Assembly: GCF_000024005.1 (NCBI RefSeq)
Contig: NC_013132.1
Location: 4,582,001 to 4,646,000 of the forward strand
Reading direction: 5' to 3'
Length of the DNA stretch: 64,000 nt
Origin: Chitinophaga pinensis DSM 2588
Lineage (GTDB): Bacteria > Bacteroidota > Bacteroidia > Chitinophagales > Chitinophagaceae
Part shown: one piece after another, positions 33,173 to 42,689 of the stretch
Layout: every line of letters starts with the position of its first letter
How positions within the stretch are numbered: position 1 is the stretch's first letter
Position numbers and translations under genes: made by a program
Notes under the pieces: generated by a model
Seen by the model: only the letters and a program-made list of their open reading frames with translations
The model's database searches: none
What the model was told of the DNA's origin: nothing

Positions 33173-34873
33173 TTAGCCTTTCTTAATAGACTCCATCTTT
33201 GCTTTTTTCTTTTTCTTTGGATTTGTACCTTTTTCGGTATCGATCGTATCCGCCAGTTTCAGTGCTTCGTAAGCATTTACTAAGCCACCGGAGATAGACA
33301 GATCTGCGAAAGGCACTTTGGTATCGCCTGCACCTGGTTTATTTACTTCGGTCGTACCATCCGGTAATGGGGTGGATGATTTCACGAGGATATATTTCAG
33401 CTGCTGTGCGGTCAGGTTGGGATGGTAAGCCAGTACCAGTGCTGCTACACCGGCAACAACAGGAGCGGCCATACTTGTTCCGCTGGCGCTACCGTATTTA
33501 TTACCGCCGGGAACAGTAGAGTAGATCTGTACACCGGGTGCGAAGACGTCTACGTTCTTTTTACCGTAGTTGGAGAAGCTGGCTACTTTGGAGCCTCTGC
33601 CATTGCTGCTGGCGCCAACGGTGATGTAGTTGTTTGCTCTTGGAGAATGATCTGCGAAATCAGGATTCGGGAAGTTGTCTACCACGTCGTTGTCACTACC
33701 ATCGTTACCCGCGGCATGAATCAGCAATACGCCTTTTTCTTCTGCATATTTAACCGCTGCGTCTACCCAGTCTTTGTGAGGGGAGAAGCCTTTACCAAAA
33801 CTCATATTCACCACACGTGCGCCGTTGTCTACCGCATAACGGATAGCGAGGGCGACGTCTTTATCACGTTCGTCACCATCAGGAACGGCTTTCACCATCA
33901 TGATGCGTACGTTGTCATTGATACCGTCCATACCAACGCCATTGCCTCTTACAGCGGCGATGATACCGGAAACGTGAGTGCCATGGAAACCGAATTGTCC
34001 CATTACATCAGCGTTACCGTAGTATTTATCATTGATATCGTTGATGTTATCACCGATGATGTCTGCGCGTTTATCAGAAGGACCGTCACTTTCAGCAGCT
34101 TCCGCTTTACGTTTCAGGTCGGCGAGGTATTCATCAAACTCAGATTTCAGGTCAGAGTAGCTGATATTTTCTTCGCCGGTGTTCTGGAAGATACGCTGCA
34201 TGAACTTCTTGGCGACCATTACGTCTGCATCAGCCGTCTGGATGCTGTCCAGTTTTGCGGCAGTGAAGTCATTTTGTTTCAGGTATCCTGTGAGCAGCGT
34301 TTCGCATTTGCGCAGACTTTCCTGCAATTTCAGCATGGTTTTGTAAGTGACTTTCGCTTCGTTAGCGGAAGGTTTCACTACTTTACCCTGCAATTTCTGC
34401 CAGTAAAGGTATTCCTTGGACTGTTTGTCCAGTGCGGAATCCGGGTTACCGTACAGGTTCTTATAGCGGTAGTATTCGCGGGTTGCCTCGTCAGAGTCTT
34501 CCTTTACGCTACGACCATCTTTGCCGCCGAGGAAATTCCAGCCATGAACGTCGTCCACATAGCCGTTTTTGTCGTCGTCAATACCATTGCCAGGGATCTC
34601 TTTCGGATTTACCCAAAGGATGGGTTTAAGATCTTCATGCAGGGTGTCAATACCTGAATCGATCACCGCTACCAGTACAGGGGTGCTTTTTCTTCCTTTT
34701 AGTAACTCGTTGTAGGCCTTCTCAACGCCGGTACCGTATACACTATCCTGTGCATAATTCAGCAAGTGCCAGTTTCTCGGAATCGCTGTGGTTTGGGCAT
34801 AAGTCGGGTTAGCGGTTAGAGCAGCCATCAACACAACACCAGCCATGACTGCCATAGCTTTATTAGATTTCAT
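33173..34873 (-). CDS. Exported subtilisin-like (S8) serine peptidase
   Basis: 566 residues. Signal peptide 1-26 (ending TYAQ). The catalytic triad is Asp72 (AVIDSGID), His297 (FHGTHVSG) and Ser467 (SGTSMAAP), with Asn390 (HAAGND) as the oxyanion residue. Between Asp and His lie about 225 residues, far more than in subtilisin. This insert is Lys/Glu-rich and mostly helical (about 120-285) and could act as an inhibitory or binding arm. The C-terminus ends in a KKKKKAK tail without a T9SS sorting domain, so it may stay in the periplasm. Confidence 0.9.
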   Translation of the reverse strand: MKSNKAMAVMAGVVLMAALTANPTYAQTTAIPRNWHLLNYAQDSVYGTGVEKAYNELLKGRKSTPVLVAVIDSGIDTLHEDLKPILWVNPKEIPGNGIDDDKNGYVDDVHGWNFLGGKDGRSVKEDSDEATREYYRYKNLYGNPDSALDKQSKEYLYWQKLQGKVVKPSANEAKVTYKTMLKLQESLRKCETLLTGYLKQNDFTAAKLDSIQTADADVMVAKKFMQRIFQNTGEENISYSDLKSEFDEYLADLKRKAEAAESDGPSDKRADIIGDNINDINDKYYGNADVMGQFGFHGTHVSGIIAAVRGNGVGMDGINDNVRIMMVKAVPDGDERDKDVALAIRYAVDNGARVVNMSFGKGFSPHKDWVDAAVKYAEEKGVLLIHAAGNDGSDNDVVDNFPNPDFADHSPRANNYITVGASSNGRGSKVASFSNYGKKNVDVFAPGVQIYSTVPGGNKYGSASGTSMAAPVVAGVAALVLAYHPNLTAQQLKYILVKSSTPLPDGTTEVNKPGAGDTKVPFADLSISGGLVNAYEALKLADTIDTEKGTNPKKKKKAKMESIKKG

Positions 34874-35123
34874 CAGTCTGTTTTTTTCTCAATAAACTTT
34901 ACAAATCAAAAACCAAATTAGGTTAAAGGTATGCAAAATGTCAGGGATCGGATTACGTAATATGATGAACGACAGAAACAATGTGCCAACAGCTAATTAC
35001 CGGGATAGTCGTCTGCGTATGTATGGCAACAGCCTGGAAGTACCTGTAACTCAAGTCAGTCACCATTTACTGTTAATTTAACAATTAAAGGAATATGAGA
35101 GAAATTTTTTGCCGGTAAGGAGA

Positions 35124-35294
35124 ATGTGTGTTGTCACGAAGGTCGCTACTACATTGAAATCAGTAAATCATATTACCGTTCGTCAAAAAAAATTTGCAAA
35201 TACCACAAAAGTAGAATATGAATTTCCGGAAAAAAGTGTAATATTTAGAGCTGGAAGAGTACTTGATAACTTTCTATCAAGACTATTCTCATAA
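35124..35294 (+). CDS. Possible small protein of 56 residues
   Basis: The frame starts at ATG 35124 with an aaggag sequence only one base away, closer than usual. The product is basic (KVATTLKSVNHITVRQKK) and matches no known family. Support comes mainly from its place: a hairpin with a T-rich tail follows 24 bases after the stop, so a short + strand transcript seems to end here. The transcript could instead be a non-coding RNA. Confidence 0.25.
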   Translation: MCVVTKVATTLKSVNHITVRQKKFANTTKVEYEFPEKSVIFRAGRVLDNFLSRLFS

Positions 35295-35317
35295 GCATGG
35301 TTTCCGTTTAACGAAAA

Positions 35318-35346
35318 AGCGAGGTTCTCTAACCTCGCTATTCTTT
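35318..35346 (+). terminator. Hairpin terminator without a clear upstream gene
   Basis: agcgaggtt (35318-35326) pairs with aacctcgct (35331-35339) around a 4-nt loop, followed by attctttt. It implies a + strand transcript from the 35.0-35.3 kb region. Confidence 0.6.
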
Positions 35347-35538
35347 TGATCTACGTTGTCACTCACATGCAATTGTGAATATGCTAAATAATATTAGTTT
35401 AAAAGTTATCTGCATATTAAACGGAAGAGTAATGAGGAAATTGTGTAGCTGATAGGAATTGCTCATCGAAAATGAGAGGTGAATACTGTGAGGTGGATAT
35501 GCTGGCCAGATAAGTGGTTGACTAATTGAACCTTATAT

Positions 35539-35580
35539 AAAAAGAGAGGGCGTCCTTTTTAGTGGACGCCCTCTCTTTTT
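35539..35580. terminator. Bidirectional terminator
   Basis: A 17-bp stem, 35539-35555 against 35564-35580, has A and T runs on both sides. It ends the - strand aldehyde dehydrogenase transcript and would also block + strand readthrough. Confidence 0.88.
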
Positions 35581-35631
35581 ATAATTTGTTTAACAGATGA
35601 TACTAGTTAAATCAATACTTATCACAACTGA

Positions 35632-37161
35632 TTACAGATCAAATTTAATCCCCTGCGCCAATGGCAAATGTGTTGAATAATTGATCGTATTCGTCTGTCT
35701 GCGCATATATGCTCTCCAGGCATCAGAGCCACTTTCCCTGCCACCGCCGGTTTCTTTTTCACCCCCGAATGCACCGCCTATTTCCGCACCGGAAGTACCA
35801 ATGTTGACGTTAGCGATACCACAGTCAGAACCCGCCTGGGAAAGGAACAATTCCGCCTCACGCAGATTGAGGGTCATGATGGCAGAAGACAGCCCCTGCG
35901 GTACATTGTTTTGCATCGCAATCGCCTCTTCAATCCTGCTGTATTTCATGACATACAGGATAGGAGCGAAGGTCTCATGCTGCACAATCGGATAGGCGTT
36001 CTCAACGGCTGCAATGCAAGGTTTTACATAACATCCGGAGCTATACGCATCGCCGGATAATACGCCACCTTCTACCAGGAAGCTACCGCCCTGAGCTTTT
36101 ACTTTTTCGATGGAGTCGAGATAGAGATTGACAGCGTCTTTATCGATCAGCGGACCAACATGATTGTGCTCATCCAGCGGATTACCGATACGTAGTTGCT
36201 GGTAGGCTTTGGCCAGTTTCTTTGTAAATGTCTCATAAACACTTTCATGGATGATGAGTCTGCGGGTACTGGTACAACGTTGTCCTGCCGTACCTACCGC
36301 GCCGAATACACAACCGATCAGGGACATATTGAGGTCTGCATCTGCCGTGATGATGATGGCGTTGTTACCACCCAGTTCCAGCAGGGAACGACCCAGACGG
36401 GCGCCTACCACACTTCCTACGGCTTTACCCATGCGGGTAGATCCGGTAGCAGATACCAATGGCACACGGGTGTCCGCGGCAATCCATTCACCGGTATCAC
36501 GACCACCTGTCACAAGACAGCAAACGCCTTCCGGTACCTTATTCGCTTTGAGTACATCCTGTACAATATGCTGACACGCTATAGCGGACAAAGGCGTTTT
36601 CTCGGATGGCTTCCATACGCACACATCGCCGCATATCCAGGCAAGCATCGCGTTCCAGCTCCATACTGCAACCGGGAAGTTAAAGGCCGAAATAATGCCT
36701 GTAATGCCCAATGGATGCCATTGCTCATACATCCTGTGACCAGGACGTTCGGAATGCATCGTCAGACCGTGTAACTGACGGGAGAGACCCACCGCGAAGT
36801 CACAGATGTCGATCATTTCCTGTACTTCACCATATCCTTCCTGCAGGCTTTTACCCATTTCATAGGAGACCAGTTTGCCAAGTGCTTCTTTGTTTTGACG
36901 TAGCGCTTCGCCGATCTGGCGTACTACTTCGCCTCTGCGGGGAGCCGGCCATAAACGCCATTCTCTGAAAGCTGCCTGTGCGGTAGCGATGACTGTATCG
37001 TAATCTTCCCGGCTGGCCGTTTTTACGGTAGCAATGTGTTGTCCGTCGACAGGAGAAGATGCGTCAATCACGGCGCCTTTCGCATCCAGCCAGTTGATAC
37101 CTGTGCTGACGCCTCTATTTACATTCCCGATATGTAACTGTTGCAGAATATCCTGGATCAT
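35632..37161 (-). CDS. Aldehyde dehydrogenase, AmaB / alpha-aminoadipic semialdehyde dehydrogenase (ALDH7) type
   Basis: 509 residues, the length of ALDH7-family enzymes, which oxidise 2-aminoadipate 6-semialdehyde to 2-aminoadipate in lysine breakdown. Key strings are SAFNFPVAVWSWNAML (cofactor and substrate site), LLELGGNNA (general-base Glu) and GTAGQRCTSTRR (nucleophile Cys). ATG 37161 is chosen; an open extension of 88 codons upstream looks unlike the family. The neighbouring 2-oxoadipate dioxygenase-family gene, upstream on the same strand with a terminator hairpin between them, acts later in the same pathway. Confidence 0.87.
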   Translation of the reverse strand: MIQDILQQLHIGNVNRGVSTGINWLDAKGAVIDASSPVDGQHIATVKTASREDYDTVIATAQAAFREWRLWPAPRRGEVVRQIGEALRQNKEALGKLVSYEMGKSLQEGYGEVQEMIDICDFAVGLSRQLHGLTMHSERPGHRMYEQWHPLGITGIISAFNFPVAVWSWNAMLAWICGDVCVWKPSEKTPLSAIACQHIVQDVLKANKVPEGVCCLVTGGRDTGEWIAADTRVPLVSATGSTRMGKAVGSVVGARLGRSLLELGGNNAIIITADADLNMSLIGCVFGAVGTAGQRCTSTRRLIIHESVYETFTKKLAKAYQQLRIGNPLDEHNHVGPLIDKDAVNLYLDSIEKVKAQGGSFLVEGGVLSGDAYSSGCYVKPCIAAVENAYPIVQHETFAPILYVMKYSRIEEAIAMQNNVPQGLSSAIMTLNLREAELFLSQAGSDCGIANVNIGTSGAEIGGAFGGEKETGGGRESGSDAWRAYMRRQTNTINYSTHLPLAQGIKFDL

Positions 37162-37240
37162 GCGTATGCTGTTTTTATTGTTTTGATGCGCACCAATAGG
37201 CCCCGCTATTGATAATGAATGATATAAGATTAACAAAATA

Positions 37241-37272
37241 ATAAGGCCGGACATAGCAATGACCGGCCTTAT
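37241..37272 (-). terminator. Hairpin terminator after the DUF1338 gene
   Basis: ataaggccgg (37241-37250) pairs with ccggccttat (37263-37272), four bases after the DUF1338 stop on the - strand, followed by a T-rich stretch. Confidence 0.75.
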
Positions 37273-37276
37273 CTGA

Positions 37277-38161
37277 TTATTTATTCGTTTGTGAGCTGTA
37301 TGTACTTTCGAAAATGCGGTCTGCATTGCCTGCTTCAAATCCTTCCCTGCGTTGCTCGCGGGTGACCTGATCTGCCGGAAGATGGGCGAACTGCGGCAGT
37401 ACCCTGCGTTCGGCAAATTCCACATAGGAACCGGCGATCTTCTGCACCTCGTTGTTGGCGAAGGTAGCCGGAATCATTTTGGCGACCGTACTGCTTTGCA
37501 GTAACAGGTGATCCGGACTTTCCTTGATCTTGCCACCGGAGTCATTGAGTGTAAACCCTTCCTTCTCCAGGAATTTATTGAAATCTGCTACCGTATTATA
37601 ACCTGGCGGCAGGTTCTGTAAACTGATGGTGAAATGGTTCAGGTAATAACGGTTATAGATCACCCATGCCGCATATTCACTCTCCGCTGCCAGTGTCTGA
37701 TAGTCTTCCAGGGTAGGCGTACGCCAGAGGGAACTGTGCAGAAAAGTATCTACTGCCGGTCCGTCGTTCAGGTCCAGGTTGCTGACAGGGTCTACCAGTA
37801 CTTCTTTGGTGTAGCTGGTAATGATCTGCTGTGCTTCCGGACTGAGATCCTTCACCCGTAATTCACTGATGAAAATGCGGGGGAAGTGAGGCGCAGGCGG
37901 CGCATACCAGTATGCGTCCAGCTTCTTTGCTTTAAAGTGATACGCATCTCTTCTGGTGTAACCGTAGTGGAGGAAGATCTTTTCCAGTGACTGTATCCCG
38001 AGTTCGGGTACCCCTATTGTACGGAAGGCAATATGGTCATTCTCAATGTCTTCCGGAACCTGGATCAGATTCTCAGTGATCATGGCGGCAATAATAGCGG
38101 CAACGTCAGGAACACGCTCCTGATAGCGTTGCATCAGACCGCTAAGAACATAGTCTAACAT
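37277..38161 (-). CDS. DUF1338 protein, 2-oxoadipate dioxygenase/decarboxylase family
   Basis: 294 residues. The family (HglS in Pseudomonas putida) converts 2-oxoadipate to D-2-hydroxyglutarate with O2 and iron. Visible strings include NDHIAFRTIGVPELGIQSLE, with the first metal His, RIFISELRVKDLSPEA, with a likely Glu ligand, and RYYLNHFTISLQNL, with a second His. HglS-type proteins are longer, about 450 residues; this is the short form common in Bacteroidota. Its place beside an AmaB-type dehydrogenase supports a role in lysine breakdown. panB lies nine bases upstream on the same strand. Confidence 0.82.
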   Translation of the reverse strand: MLDYVLSGLMQRYQERVPDVAAIIAAMITENLIQVPEDIENDHIAFRTIGVPELGIQSLEKIFLHYGYTRRDAYHFKAKKLDAYWYAPPAPHFPRIFISELRVKDLSPEAQQIITSYTKEVLVDPVSNLDLNDGPAVDTFLHSSLWRTPTLEDYQTLAAESEYAAWVIYNRYYLNHFTISLQNLPPGYNTVADFNKFLEKEGFTLNDSGGKIKESPDHLLLQSSTVAKMIPATFANNEVQKIAGSYVEFAERRVLPQFAHLPADQVTREQRREGFEAGNADRIFESTYSSQTNK

Positions 38162-38170
38162 AAAACGATT

Positions 38171-38986
38171 TTAGTATTGTTCGTTATCGTTCGGAAAGTC
38201 TTTTGCTTTCACGTCGTGGATATATTGCTGTGACGCCTTGTAAATTTCGTCATATAAATTGAGATAACGGCGCAGGAAGCGGGGTTTAAAATCTTTGTTG
38301 ATACCTAACATATCGTGCATGACCAGTACCTGACCGTCTACGTGTTTGCCGGCGCCGATACCGATAACCGGAATCTGGAGGCTTTCAGCCACCTGTTTTG
38401 CCAGCATAGCGGGGATCTTTTCCAGTACCAGGGCAAAACAGCCTGCTTCCTGTAAAAGGAGGGCGTCTTTCAGGAGTTTCTGCGCTTCCGCTTCTTCGGT
38501 AGCCCTTACGCTGTAAGTGCCGAATTTATTGATGGATTGAGGTGTCAGTCCGAGGTGGCCCATTACCGGTACACCCGCAGAAATGATACGTTTTACTGAT
38601 TCGATGATTTCTTCACCGCCTTCGATCTTGATACCATGTGCGCTGGTTTCCTTCATAATACGCACGGTAGAGGCAAGGGCTTCTTTAGAATTGCCCTGGT
38701 AAGTGCCGAAAGGCAGGTCTACGACAACAAAACTCCGCTTGATTCCTCTTACTACAGAAGCTGCATGATAGATCATGTGGTCCAGTGTGATAGGGAGAGT
38801 GGTTTCATAACCGGCCATTACGTTGGCGGCAGAATCGCCTACCAGCAGGATGTCCATACCGGCATCGTCAAAGATGCGCGCCATGGAATAATCATAAGCT
38901 GTCAGCATGGAGATCTTCTCTCCATCATTTTTCATTTTCTGTAATATGTGCGTTGTGATCCGTTTAACTTCTTTGTGCGTTGACAT
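38171..38986 (-). CDS. panB: 3-methyl-2-oxobutanoate hydroxymethyltransferase
   Basis: 271 residues. It adds a hydroxymethyl group from 5,10-methylene-THF to 3-methyl-2-oxobutanoate, the first step to pantothenate. TIM-barrel motifs are [44 protein letters not shown] and [15 protein letters not shown]. panC and panD lie about 7 kb away, so the pantothenate genes are split. The DUF1338 gene starts nine bases after its stop. Confidence 0.95.
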   Translation of the reverse strand: MSTHKEVKRITTHILQKMKNDGEKISMLTAYDYSMARIFDDAGMDILLVGDSAANVMAGYETTLPITLDHMIYHAASVVRGIKRSFVVVDLPFGTYQGNSKEALASTVRIMKETSAHGIKIEGGEEIIESVKRIISAGVPVMGHLGLTPQSINKFGTYSVRATEEAEAQKLLKDALLLQEAGCFALVLEKIPAMLAKQVAESLQIPVIGIGAGKHVDGQVLVMHDMLGINKDFKPRFLRRYLNLYDEIYKASQQYIHDVKAKDFPNDNEQY

Positions 38987-39042
38987 CTGAATGACAGATT
39001 ATTGATGAGAAAATGGGCGGTAAGGTAACCATTATTTATCAA

Positions 39043-39924
39043 TTACTGGCTAATCTCGGCATACAGAGACTGGATCAGGCCATCTGCCAATCCGATTTTA
39101 GGCACAAAGATCTCTTCGGCGTCCGCCCAGCGCATAATATTGATATAGATCTGCAGCGCGGGAACAATGACGTCGGCACGGTCTTCCCGGAGATTGTAGA
39201 GATGAATGCGTTCTTCAACGCTGAAACCGTTGAATTCTTTATAGTAATCTTTCAGTACTTCCAGTGTAAGGGGCTTACCCTCCTTACGTTTGGACAGAGA
39301 GAAGATCTTGTTGATATTACCGCCGGAACCAATGGCCGTTATCGGACCAAGCCCTTTGATGCGCGATTTAATCGTGTCTTTCATATACTGCCACTGATCG
39401 TCCTTTACCTGGTGTTGCATCAGGCGGATAGTGCCGATATTGAAAGACTCTTTATAACGTAGGCTGTTATTGCTGAAGATGGTGACTTCCGTACTACCGC
39501 CGCCCACATCCACATACATGTAGGAGCGGGTTTTATCCAGGTTCTCTGCGATGTGACTCTCATAGAGGAAAGAAGCTTCCTCCTGTCCTGAGATAACTTT
39601 GATGTCGATACCGGTGTGCTGTCTGACGTTCTGTAGAATTTCTGCTGCATTGGAAGCATCACGCATAGCTGAGGTAGCACATGCTTTCAGGTATTTCACC
39701 TCGTATACTTCCAGCAAAAGTTTGTAGGCTTTAATGGTATTGAGCAGGTGGGTAGCTCTTTTCTCAGAAATCGCACCTTCGCTGAATACATCAAGACCCA
39801 GACGCAACGGTACCCTGATAAGGTTGACTTTAGTAAAATCCATCCGGCCCTGGCTGTTAGGCGATGCTTCTGAAATAAGCAGCCTTGCAGCGTTAGACCC
39901 GATATCAATGGCAGCAAGCTTCAT
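39043..39924 (-). CDS. Ppx/GppA family exopolyphosphatase
   Basis: 293 residues, the short two-domain actin-like ATPase fold form. Motifs are AAIDIGSNAARLLI, ATSAMRDASNA, ISGQEEASFLY and YVDVGGGSTEVTIF. The enzyme removes phosphate from polyphosphate or from pppGpp. The frame is open to 39945, but ATG 39924 gives the standard N-terminus. The polyphosphate kinase gene is next upstream on the same strand, separated by a gap filled with inverted heptamer repeats. Confidence 0.88.
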   Translation of the reverse strand: MKLAAIDIGSNAARLLISEASPNSQGRMDFTKVNLIRVPLRLGLDVFSEGAISEKRATHLLNTIKAYKLLLEVYEVKYLKACATSAMRDASNAAEILQNVRQHTGIDIKVISGQEEASFLYESHIAENLDKTRSYMYVDVGGGSTEVTIFSNNSLRYKESFNIGTIRLMQHQVKDDQWQYMKDTIKSRIKGLGPITAIGSGGNINKIFSLSKRKEGKPLTLEVLKDYYKEFNGFSVEERIHLYNLREDRADVIVPALQIYINIMRWADAEEIFVPKIGLADGLIQSLYAEISQ

Positions 39925-39942
39925 GGGCGCAAAAATAAAGAT

Positions 39943-39975
39943 CAATTAGGAATTAAGAATTAAAAATTAAGAATT
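39943..39975 (-). repeat. Heptamer repeat tract, G orientation
   Basis: Five AATTAGG / AATTAAG / AATTAAA units lie just upstream of the ppx start. Inverted partner: 40100-40132. Confidence 0.85.
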
Positions 39976-40099
39976 GGATCAAACTGGCTGACATTTATAC
40001 CGAAATGACAAAAAGCTAAATACTGTGTTTGGTATGGCTAACGATACCCAGATATACACTTTAGCCTTACGTTGGCCATTAGCGTCACTTATTAAGGCC

Positions 40100-40132
40100 A
40101 ATTTTTAATCCTTAATTTTTAATTCTTAATTC
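40100..40132 (+). repeat. Heptamer repeat tract, C orientation
   Basis: Five units of AATTTTT / AATCCTT / AATTCTT type end three bases from the ppk1 stop. With 39943-39975 it frames a 124-bp gene-less core. Confidence 0.82.
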
Positions 40133-40135
40133 AGA

Positions 40136-42241
40136 TTAGCTATACTGTTTCTCATGTAAATATTTAAAGATCTCTATCTGTGATCTGATCTTTTTCCCGT
40201 TATCGCGCTTATACTCATTCTTCTGTTCGTTGTCCAGGATCCTCGCTTTCACGTTACCACTCAGCTGTATAGCAAGAATGTCCTTCAGCTCCTGCTGTAT
40301 GGCCGGATCAAAGATCGGAATGGCTACTTCCACACGATGGTCAAGATTACGCAGCATCCAGTCACAGGAAGCGATATATACTTTCTCCTGGTTCTCTTTA
40401 CCAAAAGAGAATACGCGGGCATGTTCCAGGTATTCATCTACGATGCTGACAGCCGTGATATCTTTCTTCCATTTTTTATTTTCCGTATATGCGCAACAGA
40501 TACCTCTGATGATCATACTTACATCAACGCCTTCTTTCGCAGCTTCGTATAGTTTGCTGATCATTTCAGGATCGGAGAGGGAGTTCATTTTGATGATCAT
40601 CGAACCGCCTTTCTTATGACGTGCATTCTTGATCTCTTTGTCGATCATGCGCAGGAAAAACGGACGCATACTGTAAGGACTTACCGGCAGCGTATTGCAG
40701 GCCTCCAGCAACTTGATATCATGTTTGCTGTTTTCCAGGTAACTGAATATGCGGTTGATATCAGCGAGGATATTCCGGTTGGCTGTCAGCAGACAGTGGT
40801 CACCATATACCCTGGCCGTCTTCTCATTCATATTACCCGTGCTCACAAAGCCACACTGAACAGTCTTAGTACCGATACGCTTTTTGATCACACACAGTTT
40901 GGCGTGTATTTTCAGTCCGGGTATACCAATCAATACTTTCACCCCTTCGTCTTCCAGACGCGTCTTCCATTCCAGGTTGTCCGCCTCATTGAAGCGTGCA
41001 CGCAATTCCAGCGCTACTGTCACCTGTTTACCGTTACGCACGGCATTGACCAGCGCATTGACGATCTTGGAATTTCTGGCAAGGCGGTAAGCAGTGATCT
41101 TGATACTGGTCACATTCGGATCAATCGCGGCTTCCCTTAACAGGTCGATAATCGTATCGAAAGAGTGGTAAGGGAAATGCAGCATTACATCCTGTAGCTG
41201 GATCACGTGCATCACACTGGACGCATTCGCGAAAAGCGGATGTATAAAGCTTTTTCGCTGCGGATGTGCCCTTTCTTTGAAAACGCCGGACGGGAAATCC
41301 ATAAAGTCCTTGAAGTTATGGATACGGGCGCCGGGAATGAGGTTATCTTTTCCGGAAAGCCCCAGTCTGCGCATCAGGTATTCCAACAGCAGCGGGTCTA
41401 TATCTTTATCATAAACGAATCGTACAGGTTTCCCTTTACGACGATCTTTGAGTCCTTTTTCAATCTGGTGAATGAGACTGGTAGAGATATCATTATCGAT
41501 ATCAAGTTCCGCGTCTCTGGTCACTTTGATGATATGTGCAGAGAATTTGTCGAAGCCAAAGTAAGAGAAGATATGCGGCAGACTGAAACGGATCACGTCT
41601 TCCAGCAGCATAATATCTTCTTCGCCTTCTTTGGATGGCAGAATGATAAATCGTGGCAGGATAGAAGTAGGAATCTCGATCAGGGCAAACTTCTGTCTTA
41701 CGGAGTTATCCTGTCTGGCCAGTACTACAGCCAGATAGATGGATTTATCACGCAGGAACGGGAAGTGCTGGATACTTTCTATCATCAGCGGGATGATATT
41801 GGTGCGCACTTCTTCGTTGAAGTAGTTCAGGACAAACTTCTGCTGTTCTTTATTCAGGTGTTTTTCTGTACGGATGAAGATCTTCTGTTCTTTCAGTTCA
41901 TCTTCGATTCCTTCCCAGATACGGTCAAACTCCCGTTGCTGGTCAATTACTTTGTCCTGGATACCGTCCAGGATCTCGTCGGGGTTCTCTTCCAGGTGCA
42001 TACGGGTAGACTTGCCTACCAGCAGCATTCTTTTCAGGGTAGCGACACGTACGCGGAAAAATTCGTCCAGGTTGTTGGAAAAAATACCGAGGAAGCGGAT
42101 GCGCTCAAGGAGGGGGACGCTCTTGTCGGATGCTTCCTGCAAGACCCTTGCGTTAAAGGCCAGCCAGCTGATATCCCTGGCAATAATCTTTGGTTTCTTA
42201 GCTACTGGCGCTGATTTTTTGCTATTGCTTTTCTTTTCCAT
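40136..42241 (-). CDS. ppk1: Polyphosphate kinase 1
   Basis: 701 residues. It makes polyphosphate from ATP. The N domain has DISWLAFNARVLQEA and IFSNNLDEFFRVRVATL. The two phospholipase-D-like domains carry the phosphorylated His in KIHAKLCVIKKR, STGNMNEKTARVYGDH, and the second His in YLEHARVFSFG. The frame extends 17 codons to an ATG at 42292; ATG 42241 is preferred because of its Lys-rich start and A-rich leader, but the longer form is possible. It pairs with the exopolyphosphatase gene downstream. Confidence 0.93.
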   Translation of the reverse strand: MEKKSNSKKSAPVAKKPKIIARDISWLAFNARVLQEASDKSVPLLERIRFLGIFSNNLDEFFRVRVATLKRMLLVGKSTRMHLEENPDEILDGIQDKVIDQQREFDRIWEGIEDELKEQKIFIRTEKHLNKEQQKFVLNYFNEEVRTNIIPLMIESIQHFPFLRDKSIYLAVVLARQDNSVRQKFALIEIPTSILPRFIILPSKEGEEDIMLLEDVIRFSLPHIFSYFGFDKFSAHIIKVTRDAELDIDNDISTSLIHQIEKGLKDRRKGKPVRFVYDKDIDPLLLEYLMRRLGLSGKDNLIPGARIHNFKDFMDFPSGVFKERAHPQRKSFIHPLFANASSVMHVIQLQDVMLHFPYHSFDTIIDLLREAAIDPNVTSIKITAYRLARNSKIVNALVNAVRNGKQVTVALELRARFNEADNLEWKTRLEDEGVKVLIGIPGLKIHAKLCVIKKRIGTKTVQCGFVSTGNMNEKTARVYGDHCLLTANRNILADINRIFSYLENSKHDIKLLEACNTLPVSPYSMRPFFLRMIDKEIKNARHKKGGSMIIKMNSLSDPEMISKLYEAAKEGVDVSMIIRGICCAYTENKKWKKDITAVSIVDEYLEHARVFSFGKENQEKVYIASCDWMLRNLDHRVEVAIPIFDPAIQQELKDILAIQLSGNVKARILDNEQKNEYKRDNGKKIRSQIEIFKYLHEKQYS

Positions 42242-42689
42242 CACAGGATCTTGAAAATTAGTATCTATATGCTCACTATTGGACAATCGCATCGGAAAGC
42301 TGATTAACGGTTGTGATTACACTGCTAGTCGCAACAATACATATTTTGGATAACATCGTATGTTAAATTTCTGATGTCTTTTCTTAAAGATAAGGAATTC
42401 CGATGCGTGTCTCAATAATTAACACAGGGAAATCCATGCCATATTTCTCTGTTATGATGTATAAATCATTTGTTTATGCGGGAGAGGTGTGTTGTTTCTG
42501 GGAGAGGAGACGCGTTAGGGCCTTCCTGGGAGCGATATTGCGGGGCATTTTTAGGTCTTGGTCTTAGGCTGTGGTTTCTTCATAATTGTCTATTGTTAAT
42601 ACAGTGCTGTAAGGGTAATCTCTGGCGGATTAGGTTTGGGAAGGGCGCGTTGGGCTTTGGGATGTGTATACTTAGTGTTGGGTCTTATG

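Larger units (their letters stand above)
34874..35631. other. Long intergenic region with terminators and a doubtful small ORF
   Basis: 758 bp between the divergent subtilase start and the convergent side of the aldehyde dehydrogenase. It holds a possible short gene at 35124-35294, a terminator-like hairpin at 35318-35346 and a bidirectional terminator at 35539-35580. Otherwise it is AT-rich with nothing recognised. Confidence 0.5.

Noticed and set aside
33422..34657. Long open frame antisense to the subtilase gene (about 410 codons)
   Set aside because: The subtilase has its full triad and signal peptide; the antisense product has shadow-like composition and no recognisable domain.
37162..37425. 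88-codon N-terminal extension of the AmaB-like dehydrogenase
   Set aside because: It runs back over the hairpin and the end of the DUF1338 gene and is unlike ALDH7 proteins; ATG 37161 gives the right length.
41207..42214. Long open frame antisense to ppk1
   Set aside because: ppk1 motifs are intact along this stretch; the antisense frame is a by-product.
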